A stretch of 64,000 bases of DNA, taken from positions 434,001 through 498,000 of the forward strand of contig NZ_CP046566.1 in the NCBI RefSeq assembly GCF_009740285.1, in the 5' to 3' direction. A program made the position numbers and the translations under genes. Shown piece by piece: positions 1 through 8,528 of this stretch (the stretch's first letter is position 1; each line of letters begins with the position of its first letter). The notes under the pieces were generated by a model. That model was not told where the DNA came from. It worked only from the letters and a program-made list of their open reading frames with translations, and searched no databases. This DNA comes from Phnomibacter ginsenosidimutans (lineage in GTDB: Bacteria > Bacteroidota > Bacteroidia > Chitinophagales > Chitinophagaceae).

Positions 1-909
1 CCGCTCTTGCTGCTGAATACGCAACCTTTCGATGCCAGCGAAGTACACGATGTAGAAGCTTTTGGTCCCGTAAGTACCTTGATGCCTTATAATGGTTTAG
101 ACGAAGCCATTGCCCTTAGTAAAATGGGTAAGGGCTCACTGGTGTCTACCATTGTTACGGCCAGCCCTTCCATTGCCCGCAAATATGTGATAGGTGCAGG
201 CACACACCACGGACGCATATTGGTGCTGAATGCCGAATGCGCCAAAGAAAACACCGGACATGGCAGCCCACTGCCATTGCTGGTGCATGGCGGCCCCGGC
301 CGTGCCGGTGGTGGTGAAGAAATGGGCGGCTTGCGTGGCGTAAAGCATTACATGCAAAGGCTTGCAGTACAAGGTTCTCCCAATATGCTTACAGCAGTCA
401 CCGGTCAATACCAACCCGGTGCCGATGGGCAACACTCAGCACAGCATCCGTTCACCAAATACTTTGAAGAACTCAGCGTAGGCGACCAACTCATTACCGA
501 ACCTCGCCTCATTACTGCTGAAGACATTACCGCCTTTGCCGATTTGAGTGGCGATCATTTTTATGCGCACCTCACCGATACCGATTTTACTGATACCGTG
601 TTTACCGGCCAGGTGGCACATGGCTATTTTATTATGAGTGCAGCTGCCGGTTTGTTTGTCGAGAGCTATCAAAAAAATCCGGTGTTGCTCAATTATGGTA
701 TTGATGAATTGCGTTTTACCAAACCTGTGTATCCCGGGGCCAGTATTCACGTTCGTTTTACTTGTAAAGAAAAACTGCCGCAAGAAAAACGGGAAGCCAC
801 TGACATACCACGAGGCATCGTAAAATGGTATGTAGAAATACTGGATGAGCTCAATGAGATTGTAGGTGTGGCTACTATTTTAACCATGGTAAGAAAGCGG
901 GAAGAATAA
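1..909 (+). CDS. paaZ: PaaZ, oxepin-CoA hydrolase / semialdehyde dehydrogenase, 3' part
   Basis: This is the C-terminal 302 residues of a bifunctional phenylacetate-catabolism enzyme; the frame is open through base 1, so the N-terminus lies outside the window. The first ~145 residues match the end of an aldehyde dehydrogenase domain (FGPVSTLMPY region, and a GGPGRAGGGEEMGG stretch). A short linker leads to a MaoC-type hotdog hydratase domain with the SGDHFYAH motif, whose Asp and His are the catalytic pair in E. coli PaaZ, followed by VAHGYF. In the pathway the MaoC half opens the oxepin-CoA ring and the dehydrogenase half oxidises the resulting aldehyde. The next gene, an enoyl-CoA hydratase family member, fits the same pathway. 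Confidence 0.93.
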   Translation, partial: PLLLLNTQPFDASEVHDVEAFGPVSTLMPYNGLDEAIALSKMGKGSLVSTIVTASPSIARKYVIGAGTHHGRILVLNAECAKENTGHGSPLPLLVHGGPGRAGGGEEMGGLRGVKHYMQRLAVQGSPNMLTAVTGQYQPGADGQHSAQHPFTKYFEELSVGDQLITEPRLITAEDITAFADLSGDHFYAHLTDTDFTDTVFTGQVAHGYFIMSAAAGLFVESYQKNPVLLNYGIDELRFTKPVYPGASIHVRFTCKEKLPQEKREATDIPRGIVKWYVEILDELNEIVGVATILTMVRKREE

Positions 910-985
910 CCTGAAGCAGGCGAGTGAGACAGCATTGCCTGCTACCTTTGTATTGTAAATAACGATTGCTGTTGAGCAATCCTAA

Positions 986-1771
986 ATGCTTGCCATTATG
1001 ACTACTTCATCACAAGCTGGCGTGAGGTATCACGTGCACAATCATATTGCTACCGTTCAGTTTCAGCATCCACAGAGCAACTCGCTGCCGGCGCATTTGC
1101 TCAATCAGTTGGCGCAAACATTTCATGCCTTGGGCAATGATGATGACTGCCGTGTGATTATTCTACAAAGCGAAGGCGAGAAAGCCTTTTGTGCCGGTGC
1201 TTCTTTCGATGAATTGATGGCCATACAAACCGAAGCAGAAGGGCTGCAATTTTTCAGCGGGTTTGCCCATGTCATCAATGCCATGCGTAAATGCAATAAG
1301 CTTATCATTGGTCGCATTCAGGGCAAATGTGTAGGCGGTGGTGTAGGTCTGGCAGCAGCTTGTGATTATGCCATTGCGCATCATTCGGCCGATGTAAAAC
1401 TGAGTGAGCTGGCCGTAGGCATTGGCCCGTTTGTGGTGGGCCCTGCGGTAGAAAGAAAAATGGGTACCTCGGCCTTTTCTCAACTGGCCATTGATGCCGG
1501 CAAGTGGCGCAATGCCGAATGGGCCAAGCACAAAGGTTTGTTTGCAGAAGTGTACGACAACATGGAAGATGTGGATGAAGCGGTTCGCCATTTAGCCCAC
1601 ACTTTGGCACACAGCAGCCCCCAGGCCATGGCCGATATGAAGGCGATGTTTTGGAAGGGTACCGAGCATTGGGATATCCTGCTTCGGGAAAGAGCCGCCA
1701 TTAGTGGCAGGCTGGTGCTCAGCGATTTTACCCGCAAAGCCATTGCCGGTTTTAAGGCTGCCCGCAAATGA
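986..1771 (+). CDS. enoyl-CoA hydratase/isomerase family protein
   Basis: A crotonase-fold protein of about 260 residues. The oxyanion-hole motifs are visible: AFCAGASFDEL near residue 68 and GKCVGGGVGLAAACDYA near 113. The first catalytic glutamate of classical enoyl-CoA hydratase (in the GGGCE position) is a glycine here, while the second is present (KLSEL, about residue 141). This pattern is seen in methylglutaconyl-CoA-hydratase-like and PaaF/PaaG-like proteins, so the exact substrate is open. It lies 76 bp downstream of paaZ on the same strand, which suggests phenylacetate or related acyl-CoA catabolism. ATG at 986 and ATG at 998 are both possible starts; the second gives an N-terminus more typical of the family. 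A TACCTTTG box at 943-950 could be a -7 element. Confidence 0.85.
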   Translation: MLAIMTTSSQAGVRYHVHNHIATVQFQHPQSNSLPAHLLNQLAQTFHALGNDDDCRVIILQSEGEKAFCAGASFDELMAIQTEAEGLQFFSGFAHVINAMRKCNKLIIGRIQGKCVGGGVGLAAACDYAIAHHSADVKLSELAVGIGPFVVGPAVERKMGTSAFSQLAIDAGKWRNAEWAKHKGLFAEVYDNMEDVDEAVRHLAHTLAHSSPQAMADMKAMFWKGTEHWDILLRERAAISGRLVLSDFTRKAIAGFKAARK

Positions 1772-1854
1772 TTGCGTAGATTTTTCGGCTTTTTTATAAC
1801 CCTGCGTTATGCGTGGCCTGCCATTTTTGGCGGGCAGCCTAACTTGCGCCTTTA

Positions 1855-2817
1855 ATGAACACAGATATATTAATCAGCAACATTACCAACCCCACGTTGC
1901 TGTTTTTTTTACTGGGCGTTGTAGCTGCTACAGTAAAAAGTGATTTGGAGATTCCGGCGAGTTCTTCGCGGTTTATTTCGTTGTATTTATTGTTTTCTAT
2001 TGGCTTCAGAGGAGGCGAGGAACTGGCGCACAGCGGCATTACCAAAGAGGTGGCTGTTACATTGGCAGCAGCTATTGTGCTGGCCATGCTGGTACCTATG
2101 TATTCATTTTTTATTTTGAAAAGAAAGCTGGCTGTGCCCGATGCAGGCGCCGTTGCGGCAGCGTATGGCTCGGTGAGTGCTGTTACTTTTGTAGCAGCTG
2201 CTACTTTTTTGGAAGGTCGTCAAATAGCCTATGGTGGGCATATGGTTGCGGCCATGGCACTCATGGAAGCGCCAGCTATTATCATTGGAGTGCTGCTCAT
2301 TCGCCGCTATGATAAAGAAGCTGGCAATGCCACTTCTATGAAAGGTGTATTGCACGATGCATTTACCAACGGAAGTGTATTGATGATTATGGGTAGCCTG
2401 CTCATTGGCATCATCAGCGATGAAAAACAGGCCAAGGGTATTGAGCCGTTTACCAGCGATATTTTCAAAGGATTTCTGGCGGTGTTTCTGTTGGAAATGG
2501 GTATGGTGGCAGCCAGGCGTTTTAAGGCTTTCCGGCACTATGGCTGGTTTGTAACGGTCTTTGGTTTGCTGATGCCGTTATTCAATGGATGTATCACTGC
2601 ATGGGCCTCGGGCATGCTGCATATGCAGGAGGGTAACAGATTGATGTTGTCGGTATTGGCGGCCAGTGCCTCATACATAGCTGTACCGGCAGCCATGCGG
2701 TTGGCAGCGCCCAAAGCCGATCCGGGTTTGTACATCCCGATGGCCTTGGGCGTTACGTTTCCGCTGAATATTACCATTGGCCTGCCATTGTATTGGGGCC
2801 TGGTACAAATGACCTGA
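1855..2817 (+). CDS. sodium-dependent bicarbonate transport permease (SbtA family)
   Basis: A 320-residue, almost wholly hydrophobic protein with about ten predicted membrane segments. The opening (NPTLLFFLLG, then KSDLEIP and FSIGFRGG) is the hallmark of the SbtA/DUF897 family, whose studied cyanobacterial members take up bicarbonate with sodium. It is convergent, by 2 bp, with a carbonic anhydrase and SulP transporter on the other strand. That clustering of three bicarbonate-linked genes supports inorganic-carbon transport. No SbtB-like PII regulator is visible next to it. The transport substrate in this organism is inferred from family and context. Confidence 0.88.
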   Translation: MNTDILISNITNPTLLFFLLGVVAATVKSDLEIPASSSRFISLYLLFSIGFRGGEELAHSGITKEVAVTLAAAIVLAMLVPMYSFFILKRKLAVPDAGAVAAAYGSVSAVTFVAAATFLEGRQIAYGGHMVAAMALMEAPAIIIGVLLIRRYDKEAGNATSMKGVLHDAFTNGSVLMIMGSLLIGIISDEKQAKGIEPFTSDIFKGFLAVFLLEMGMVAARRFKAFRHYGWFVTVFGLLMPLFNGCITAWASGMLHMQEGNRLMLSVLAASASYIAVPAAMRLAAPKADPGLYIPMALGVTFPLNITIGLPLYWGLVQMT

Positions 2818-2819
2818 TA

Positions 2820-3452
2820 TTACAGGTCGTCGTATTCGTAAATATGATCGAGATGGGTATTTGCATCCATGGTGACCAATGGTTTTAAAATGCCGTTGGC
2901 AAGGCTGTACACCCAGCCATGCAAAATGGGGCGTTGTTCATGCTTCCACATTTTTTGAATAATAGAAGTTTTAGCAAGGTTGAGTACTTGTTCCTCCACG
3001 TTTAGCTCCACCATTCTGTCTACCCGCTTGTCTTCATCTTCAATGGCGGCCAGTTCATCTTCGTGCAAGCGGTATACATCTTTAATGTTGCGCAGCCACT
3101 TGTTGATGATGCCGAGGTTGTGATGGCTGAGTGCCGCTTTCACACCCCCGCAGCCGTAGTGTCCGCATACAATTACATGTTTTACTTTCAAGTGTACCAC
3201 TGCATATTCCAGTACACTCAGCAGGTTCAGATCGGTGTGTACCACCATGTTGGCAATGTTGCGCTGCACAAAAATTTCACCGGGTGCTGTGCCGGTGATT
3301 TCATTGGCCGGCACACGGCTGTCGCTGCAGCCAATCCATAAAAATTCGGGTGTTTGAATGCCCACCAATCTTTTGAAATATTCAGGATCAGCATCCTTCA
3401 TTTCTTTGGCCCATGCCTTGTTTTCCAGCAATAATTTTTCGTATGATTTCAT
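2820..3452 (-). CDS. can: beta-class carbonic anhydrase
   Basis: A 210-residue enzyme interconverting CO2 and bicarbonate in the cytoplasm. The zinc ligands and catalytic dyad are all present: Cys42, Asp44 and Arg46 in GCSDSRVPA, then His98 and Cys101 in CGHYGCGG. These positions match the E. coli Can numbering closely. The protein begins [15 protein letters not shown], typical of Can. It lies 24 bp downstream of a SulP transporter on the same strand, so the two are probably co-transcribed and couple transport with hydration. Length is normal for the family. Confidence 0.95.
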   Translation of the reverse strand: MKSYEKLLLENKAWAKEMKDADPEYFKRLVGIQTPEFLWIGCSDSRVPANEITGTAPGEIFVQRNIANMVVHTDLNLLSVLEYAVVHLKVKHVIVCGHYGCGGVKAALSHHNLGIINKWLRNIKDVYRLHEDELAAIEDEDKRVDRMVELNVEEQVLNLAKTSIIQKMWKHEQRPILHGWVYSLANGILKPLVTMDANTHLDHIYEYDDL

Positions 3453-3476
3453 AGTTGAGTTATTTAAAATGAAGGG

Positions 3477-5039
3477 TTAATCGATAACCATTTTGTTGTC
3501 GTGGAAGAAAGATTTTGAAGCAGAATTGCTGAATTTAATGTACACTTTTATGCCTCTGGTTTCTGCATTAATAATAAAGTCATTCACCATGTCAATGATG
3601 TCGCGGTCAATGAAATCGCTTTTAGTAGCATCTACCAGTACAGAAGTGCCATCGGGGATAGATTCCAGAATGCCTTTCATCAATGCTTTGTTGAGAAAAC
3701 TTACTTCCTTGCGGAAACGAATAAGATAACGGTGCTCATCTTTGATAAAGAAAATAGCCGACTTAAAGTTGCTACGCAATACAAAGTACATGCCTACCAC
3801 CATGCCAATTAAAATGCCTATCAGCAAGTCTGACAACAGAATGGCAATTACAGTAATGATAAAGGGTAAAAACTGATCCCAGCCTTTGCGGTAGTGCTCA
3901 GTAAACAACTTAATTTTTGCCAGTTTATATCCTGTAAAAATCAAAATGGCAGCAAGGCTTGCTTTGGGTATCAGGTTGAGATAGTCGGCAAAAAACAACA
4001 CTGATAGCATGAGCAAAATACCATGCATAATGCTGGATAGTTTCGACTTTGCACCGGCACTCACGTTGGCAGAGCTACGCACAATAACCGATGTAACGGG
4101 CAGGCCGCCCAACATGCCGGATACAATATTACCCACGCCCTGTGCTTTCAATTCTCTGTTGGTAGGGCTGATGCGTTTTTGTGGGTCTATTTTATCTACG
4201 GCTTCAATGCTCAGCAAGGTTTCGAGGCTGGCCACAATGGCCAGTGTAATGGCTGTAATCCAAACCTGTGCATTGGTAATGCCCGCAAAACTGGGTGAGG
4301 GCAATGCTGCTACAAAATCTGTTGGTTTGTCAAATACATCCAGCTTTACCAAATGATCGCCAGACAACGCAAACTGCGGAAAAGATTGCAAAAACAATTG
4401 ATTGACGCCAATGCCGGCTGCTACTACAATCAGCGGGCCGGGAATGAGTTGAAAAATCCGCTGCTGTTTAATTGTTTTGGTTTCATACACCAATAAGATA
4501 GCCGTGGCTATGAGTGCAATAATGATGGCACCTGCCGAGATATAATTGAAGGCATTCAACAGTTCCGAAAACGTGTTTTGATTATCGGGTTGAATGAAGG
4601 TTTCATCGCCTTCGGGGTCGGCATCATAACCCACAAAATGGGGCAGCTGTTTCAAAATAAGAATGAGGCCAATGGCAGCAAGCATGCCTTTGATAACGGC
4701 ATTGGGAATGAATTCTCCAATCATACCGGCTTTTAAAAAGCCGAACAACAATTGGAGGCCACCTGCCAGTACTACACTCAGCAGGAAAACACTGTAAGAA
4801 TCTAATTTACCAATGGCACCTGCTACAATGGCGGTAAGGCCCGCTGCGGGTCCGCTTACACTCAGCTGGCTACCGCTGAGTGCTCCAATAACAATGCCGC
4901 CAATAATGCCCGCTACAATGCCGGTCACCGGGGCTGCATCGCTGGCTACAGCTACACCAAGGCATAGCGGCAACGCCACCAAAAACACAACGATGGACGC
5001 AGGTATATCAGCACCTGCATTCCTGAATAAATTTTTCAT
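3477..5039 (-). CDS. SulP family inorganic anion (bicarbonate) transporter
   Basis: A 520-residue membrane transporter with the N-terminal SulP core (PASIVVFLVALPLCLG, then GSQLSVSGPAAG) and a C-terminal STAS domain ending in the DATKSDFIDRDI segment. I chose the ATG at 5039 (MKNLFRNAG) because homologues start just before the first membrane segment; an ATG at 5066 would add nine residues. SulP proteins carry sulfate, bicarbonate or other anions. The adjacent carbonic anhydrase, with only 24 bp between them, and the SbtA-like gene next door point to bicarbonate, in the manner of cyanobacterial BicA. The substrate is inference. Confidence 0.9.
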   Translation of the reverse strand: MKNLFRNAGADIPASIVVFLVALPLCLGVAVASDAAPVTGIVAGIIGGIVIGALSGSQLSVSGPAAGLTAIVAGAIGKLDSYSVFLLSVVLAGGLQLLFGFLKAGMIGEFIPNAVIKGMLAAIGLILILKQLPHFVGYDADPEGDETFIQPDNQNTFSELLNAFNYISAGAIIIALIATAILLVYETKTIKQQRIFQLIPGPLIVVAAGIGVNQLFLQSFPQFALSGDHLVKLDVFDKPTDFVAALPSPSFAGITNAQVWITAITLAIVASLETLLSIEAVDKIDPQKRISPTNRELKAQGVGNIVSGMLGGLPVTSVIVRSSANVSAGAKSKLSSIMHGILLMLSVLFFADYLNLIPKASLAAILIFTGYKLAKIKLFTEHYRKGWDQFLPFIITVIAILLSDLLIGILIGMVVGMYFVLRSNFKSAIFFIKDEHRYLIRFRKEVSFLNKALMKGILESIPDGTSVLVDATKSDFIDRDIIDMVNDFIINAETRGIKVYIKFSNSASKSFFHDNKMVID

Positions 5040-5121
5040 GAATGGAAGAATAAGTGGGAAGATCAAAACCTAATGAGTACATCATTGCCGGTTGAGTAGA
5101 CCGACAATAGAAAATTTACAC

Positions 5122-5421
5122 TCAGGCTTTTGGGGGAGGAATCACGATATCTTCCGCAGGACCTTTCGGTACCATTTCTTTAAGTAATGCGCTGCTACTA
5201 AGCCGGGCTATACATATCCAGTTGAAATGGTCTGCAGGATGCAAAAAACTATGAGAAGCGTACAGAGGTTCCTTGCATTTCTCTTCCAGCAATTGCGGGG
5301 CCTGCTGGTGTACTTCCTCATTTAATGTATTGCTGGCCAGCAACTCGCCAATTTGTGAAATTGGCAGAACCGTGGCGCTGAACACCAGCAACAGCAATAC
5401 AGAAATGATTTTGCGACGCAT
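5122..5421 (-). CDS. small secreted protein of unknown function
   Basis: A 99-residue protein with a basic start (MRRK) and a hydrophobic stretch ending near residue 20, consistent with a signal peptide or a single membrane anchor. The rest is soluble, with two cysteines (around residues 49 and 70) and a proline-rich tail ending PPPKA. I do not recognise a domain. It lies 83 bp upstream of the SulP gene on the same strand and could be read with it, but no functional link is visible. The reading frame is supported by its start, its signal-like N-terminus and the lack of any better frame. Confidence 0.55.
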   Translation of the reverse strand: MRRKIISVLLLLVFSATVLPISQIGELLASNTLNEEVHQQAPQLLEEKCKEPLYASHSFLHPADHFNWICIARLSSSALLKEMVPKGPAEDIVIPPPKA

Positions 5422-5490
5422 AGATGGTTACCGGCAAATATAACCGAGGGTTATCAATGAGATGCTGAAAATTCCCGGTTACGCAGGTAT

Positions 5491-5525
5491 AAAAATAAAA
5501 AAAAGCCGGACTAGAAAATCCGGCT
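5491..5525 (-). terminator. intrinsic terminator of the candidate ncRNA
   Basis: A perfect 7-bp stem (AGCCGGA at 5504-5510, TCCGGCT at 5519-5525) with an 8-base loop. It is followed on the minus strand by a run of T broken by a single A. There is no T run in the plus direction. It lies upstream of the small secreted-protein gene, so it must end a transcript coming from further right, where the only candidate is the structured RNA. Confidence 0.75.
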
Positions 5526-5823
5526 GTGAGCGTGATGAGAAAACAGCCTTAAAAGGACAGGCTAACGGTGTGATGCTTGTCCGTTTGTGTTATGTATTGC
5601 AGGCAGCATGCTAAGTTGAAAATGAGTGGCGGGTAGCCAATAGGGGGTTTAAGGGTAGCCCGCTGCCTGCGTGTTTGTTTGCGGTTATTCGAAGAACTTT
5701 TGTGGTGAAAAGGCCAGGCAGGGACCTTACGGGATCCTACCCCTGGTGGCTTTTCGAAGAATCTTTCAACCGTTCATGGCAGAACCTGTATTGAAAGGGT
5801 TGTGTGAGGGTGTGTTTGTTTTG
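5498..5823 (-). ncRNA. candidate structured RNA (possibly 6S-like), minus strand
   Basis: The 540-bp gap between genes has no convincing ORF but folds strongly on the minus strand. A nested rod can be drawn: 5682-5686 with 5768-5772, 5688-5693 with 5753-5758, 5714-5718 with 5742-5746, and an apical stem 5722-5726 with 5733-5737. The apical stem needs a G-U pair that exists only in minus-strand RNA. A second hairpin has a perfect 9-bp stem (5599-5607 with 5662-5670). An alternative 7-bp stem joins 5763-5769 and 5791-5797. A terminator with a U tract follows at 5504-5525. Upstream, a TTG-18 bp-TACAATTTTG arrangement (5830-5860, minus) could be the promoter, giving an RNA near 325 nt. A rod-shaped RNA of this kind suggests 6S or 6S-Flavo, but identity is unproven. 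I saw no RNase P, tmRNA or SRP signature. Confidence 0.5.
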
Positions 5824-5961
5824 ATGAGACAAAATTGTAGACCGGGCTGCAGGTAATCAACCGTGTTTCTGCGGTATTTTATGCGTAGAAATACGCATAT
5901 TCGGCACTTGTATTCTCCTTTACCTTGCATTAAATCCTAAAACGTTAAAAATCAAAGTTGT

Positions 5962-6417
5962 ATGGCAAAAAAAATCCCGGCTGCACAAGCTTTCACCGCC
6001 TTGGCAGCCAGTAAGCATTCCATTTCCAAAGCCAATGCCGACAAATGGGCAAAGCGCTACCAGAAGTTTGTAAAAGATTTGGCCAAAGCAGTGGCTGCCG
6101 GCACTCCGCCACCTGCCAACACGCCAGAGATGGGCTATGCTTTTTCTTTCAACAAAAAAAGTGTTCAGAAAATCCTGAAAGAATCTGGCGCAGTTGGTTT
6201 GCGCATTTACCCCGGCATTAATGATGATGCAAAACTGACCATGATTCTGGTAGCATTTGATGAAGCTGGCAACAACATTACCTACACCGAGATGCCGGCT
6301 GCAGCCAAAGGCAAACCTACCAAGGGTGTAAAAACAACAGCTGGCGACGATCCGGACGATGGGTTGCTCGATGATGCACAAATGTGCCCGCCTTACCCAG
6401 CACCCGTAGTGCCTTAA
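5962..6417 (+). CDS. conserved-looking small protein, unknown function
   Basis: A 151-residue soluble protein. The first half is lysine/alanine-rich and likely helical (KHSISKANADKWAKRYQKF). The middle contains a possible beta-rich segment (GLRIYPGINDDAKLTMILVAFDEAGN). The C-terminus ends in an Asp-rich stretch and a short Cys-Pro tail (MCPPYPAP). I do not recognise the family by name. It is followed 23 bp downstream by a membrane protein and then a two-component system, so it may belong to that transcription unit. The start ATG is clear because the preceding region is non-coding. Confidence 0.7.
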   Translation: MAKKIPAAQAFTALAASKHSISKANADKWAKRYQKFVKDLAKAVAAGTPPPANTPEMGYAFSFNKKSVQKILKESGAVGLRIYPGINDDAKLTMILVAFDEAGNNITYTEMPAAAKGKPTKGVKTTAGDDPDDGLLDDAQMCPPYPAPVVP

Positions 6418-6440
6418 TTCTTTCGAACAAATTCAGTTGC

Positions 6441-7091
6441 ATGAATATTTTGATCATCAATTTTTTGATGGCAATGACCATCTCGCTGGCCGCTATTACA
6501 GGGGCCGTCAGGTGGCAAAAAATCGATCCGTCCAACAGGCCAATTATTTTGGCCTGGTGGACGGTCGTAATAACAGAAACGGCACAGTTTATCGCCATTT
6601 CTTTTGGGGTTTATCCAAACCCTATTTACAACATTTACATTCTGCCTTTGCTGGCGTTGTTGTTGTTTCAATTCAAAGAATGGGGCGTACTCAATATCCG
6701 TTGGGCCATACTCATCTTTGTAGTGCTGTCGCTGGTATGGGTGGCCGATTTTTTCATCATTGATGGCTACCGTTTTACAGCAAGAAGAAATATTTACCGG
6801 CTGTGTTTTAATCTGGTGATGGTGGTACTGGCAGTTACCAGTATCAACAAGCAAATTATGTCTGAAAGAAAAGTGTTGCTCACCAACCATCGTTTTCTCA
6901 TTTGTATCGGCCTTACGGTGTATTACACCTACCGGGTACTGGTAGATGCCTTTTTTCTGAAGGGCTTCAGCAATGAATTTGTAACCTACCTCAGTAGCTT
7001 CAACCGCTACTTATTACAATTCTATTACCTCATCCTATTTTTAGCAGCCTTATGGATCCCCAGGAAAAAGAATTATATACTGCCATCCTGA
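6441..7091 (+). CDS. integral membrane protein of unknown function
   Basis: About 216 residues with seven or so hydrophobic segments, starting MNILIINFLMAM. The frame is open upstream to 6384, but that extension overlaps the previous gene and is polar, so I use the ATG at 6441. The 3' end overlaps the next gene, a sensor kinase, by 40 bp. Tight overlap with a kinase that has only one membrane helix suggests this protein could be its membrane partner or signal-input component. That is inference from context; no catalytic motif is visible. Confidence 0.75.
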   Translation: MNILIINFLMAMTISLAAITGAVRWQKIDPSNRPIILAWWTVVITETAQFIAISFGVYPNPIYNIYILPLLALLLFQFKEWGVLNIRWAILIFVVLSLVWVADFFIIDGYRFTARRNIYRLCFNLVMVVLAVTSINKQIMSERKVLLTNHRFLICIGLTVYYTYRVLVDAFFLKGFSNEFVTYLSSFNRYLLQFYYLILFLAALWIPRKKNYILPS

Positions 7092-7810
7092 TAGCCACTT
7101 CAATTATTGCTGCTATTCTGCTGTATTTTATTTTTTCCATTATCTGGTATCAAAAAAAATACCGCAGCTTATCCAAGGCTAAAATTTCGGCAGAAATCAA
7201 TACACTGGAAAAAGAACGCCGCCGTATAGCCAGCGATTTGCACGATGATGTAGGTCCGCTATTGTCTGCCGTAAAGCTCCAAATCAATCACCTCGACGGG
7301 CAAAACGAAGAAGAAGCCCAACTCATCCGCAAAAGCAGTCGTTATATTGACGATATTATTAAGCGGATGCGGGAAATCAGCAACGACCTGTTGCCCAATG
7401 TGCTCATTCGCAAAGGGCTGGCTGCGGCCATTCAAGATTTTTTAGGCAAAATGTCGGACAGCTCCGACCTGCGCATCACCTTTACCTGCCCGCAGGAGCA
7501 GCGGGTAGACGGAACCATTGAAGTAAATGTGTACCGCATTGTACAGGAAATTGTACACAACACGGCGAAGCATGCGCAGGCCAAACACTTACAAATTCAA
7601 CTGGTAATAGATGATCATACGCTGCGCCTTGCTTCGGTAGACGATGGCAGAGGTTTTGACTACAAAGAAATGATTGCTAAAAATGGTGGGCTGGGTTTAC
7701 TTAATTTGCAGAGCCGAGCCGAAGTAATGGGTGGCGAATTTGATTTCACTACCGAGAAAGGCAAAGGCACCAGATACCTTTTTGAAATTCCTTTGAATAA
7801 GAGTGTATGA
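7052..7810 (+). CDS. sensor histidine kinase, NarL/DesK type
   Basis: A 252-residue kinase with one N-terminal membrane helix (about residues 10-32). A HisKA_3 dimerisation domain follows, where the DLHDDVGPLLS motif gives the phosphorylated His64. The C-terminal HATPase domain shows the N box (EIVHNTAKHAQA), G1 box (DDGRGFD) and G2 box (GLGLLNLQSRAEVMGG). No periplasmic sensor domain is present, so sensing may depend on the upstream membrane protein, whose gene overlaps it. The gene overlaps the response regulator by 4 bp (ATGA), so the two are translationally coupled. The signal is unknown. Confidence 0.93.
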   Translation: MDPQEKELYTAILIATSIIAAILLYFIFSIIWYQKKYRSLSKAKISAEINTLEKERRRIASDLHDDVGPLLSAVKLQINHLDGQNEEEAQLIRKSSRYIDDIIKRMREISNDLLPNVLIRKGLAAAIQDFLGKMSDSSDLRITFTCPQEQRVDGTIEVNVYRIVQEIVHNTAKHAQAKHLQIQLVIDDHTLRLASVDDGRGFDYKEMIAKNGGLGLLNLQSRAEVMGGEFDFTTEKGKGTRYLFEIPLNKSV

Positions 7811-8484
7811 GTCGTGTACAGCAGGAAATAAAAGTCATCATTGCCGATGACCATGAAATTTTCAGAGATGGGTTCAGATTAATGCTCAGCAAGAGCCCTT
7901 TTATTGCATTGGTGGGCGAAGCAGAAAATGGCAGAGAGCTGGTAAAACTCGTGGAAGCGCATCAGCCAGATGTGGTGATTACCGACATTAAAATGCCCAT
8001 TCTTGATGGCATAGAAGCCACCCGGATGATACGGGAAAAATTTCCTTTCGTAGCCATTATTGGCCTCAGCATGTTTGATGAAGAAGACCTGATTTTAGAA
8101 ATGCTGGATGCAGGTGCTTTGGGCTATCTCATAAAAAATGTAGACAAAGACGAAGTAGCCGACGCCATTCGAACGGTGTACAAGGGCGAACATTATTATT
8201 GCCGCTCCACCAGCCACAAGCTGGCACACATGATAGCCCGCAGCAAAACCCATAGCATGGGCAAAAAAGAAAAGGTGGAATTTTCTGATAAAGAAATTGA
8301 AATCATTCAACTCATTTGCAAAGAACTCACCAATAAAGAAATTGCCGATCAGTTGTTCTTAAGTGTTCGCACCGTAGAAGGCTACCGGCAAAAAATTCTG
8401 GAAAGAATGCAAGTGAAAAATACGGTTGGCTTGGTCGTGTTTGCCATCAACCATGGCTTGTTTGATCCGAAAGCAGCCAACTAA
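7807..8484 (+). CDS. LuxR/NarL-type response regulator
   Basis: A 225-residue DNA-binding response regulator. The receiver domain has the acidic pocket (IIADDHE) and phospho-acceptor Asp60 in VVITDIKMP, plus the conserved Lys in YLIKNVDKDE. The C-terminal LuxR helix-turn-helix is clear (LTNKEIADQLFLSVRTVEGYR). It is coupled by a 4-bp overlap to the preceding kinase, its likely partner. Targets cannot be read from the sequence; the polysaccharide locus or the operon itself are only guesses. Confidence 0.95.
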   Translation: MSRVQQEIKVIIADDHEIFRDGFRLMLSKSPFIALVGEAENGRELVKLVEAHQPDVVITDIKMPILDGIEATRMIREKFPFVAIIGLSMFDEEDLILEMLDAGALGYLIKNVDKDEVADAIRTVYKGEHYYCRSTSHKLAHMIARSKTHSMGKKEKVEFSDKEIEIIQLICKELTNKEIADQLFLSVRTVEGYRQKILERMQVKNTVGLVVFAINHGLFDPKAAN

Positions 8485-8528
8485 TTTCCTTCGGAATTGT
8501 TCTTCTTGTCAACGCATTCAAGCTCCTC

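Noticed and set aside
1816-1835. An 8-bp hairpin between the enoyl-CoA hydratase and SbtA genes
   Set aside because: There is no T run after it in either direction and one pair is a wobble, so I do not call it a terminator.
5671-5856. A 61-residue plus-strand ORF in the ncRNA region
   Set aside because: It overlaps the candidate RNA stems, has no recognisable domain, and its sequence looks non-coding.
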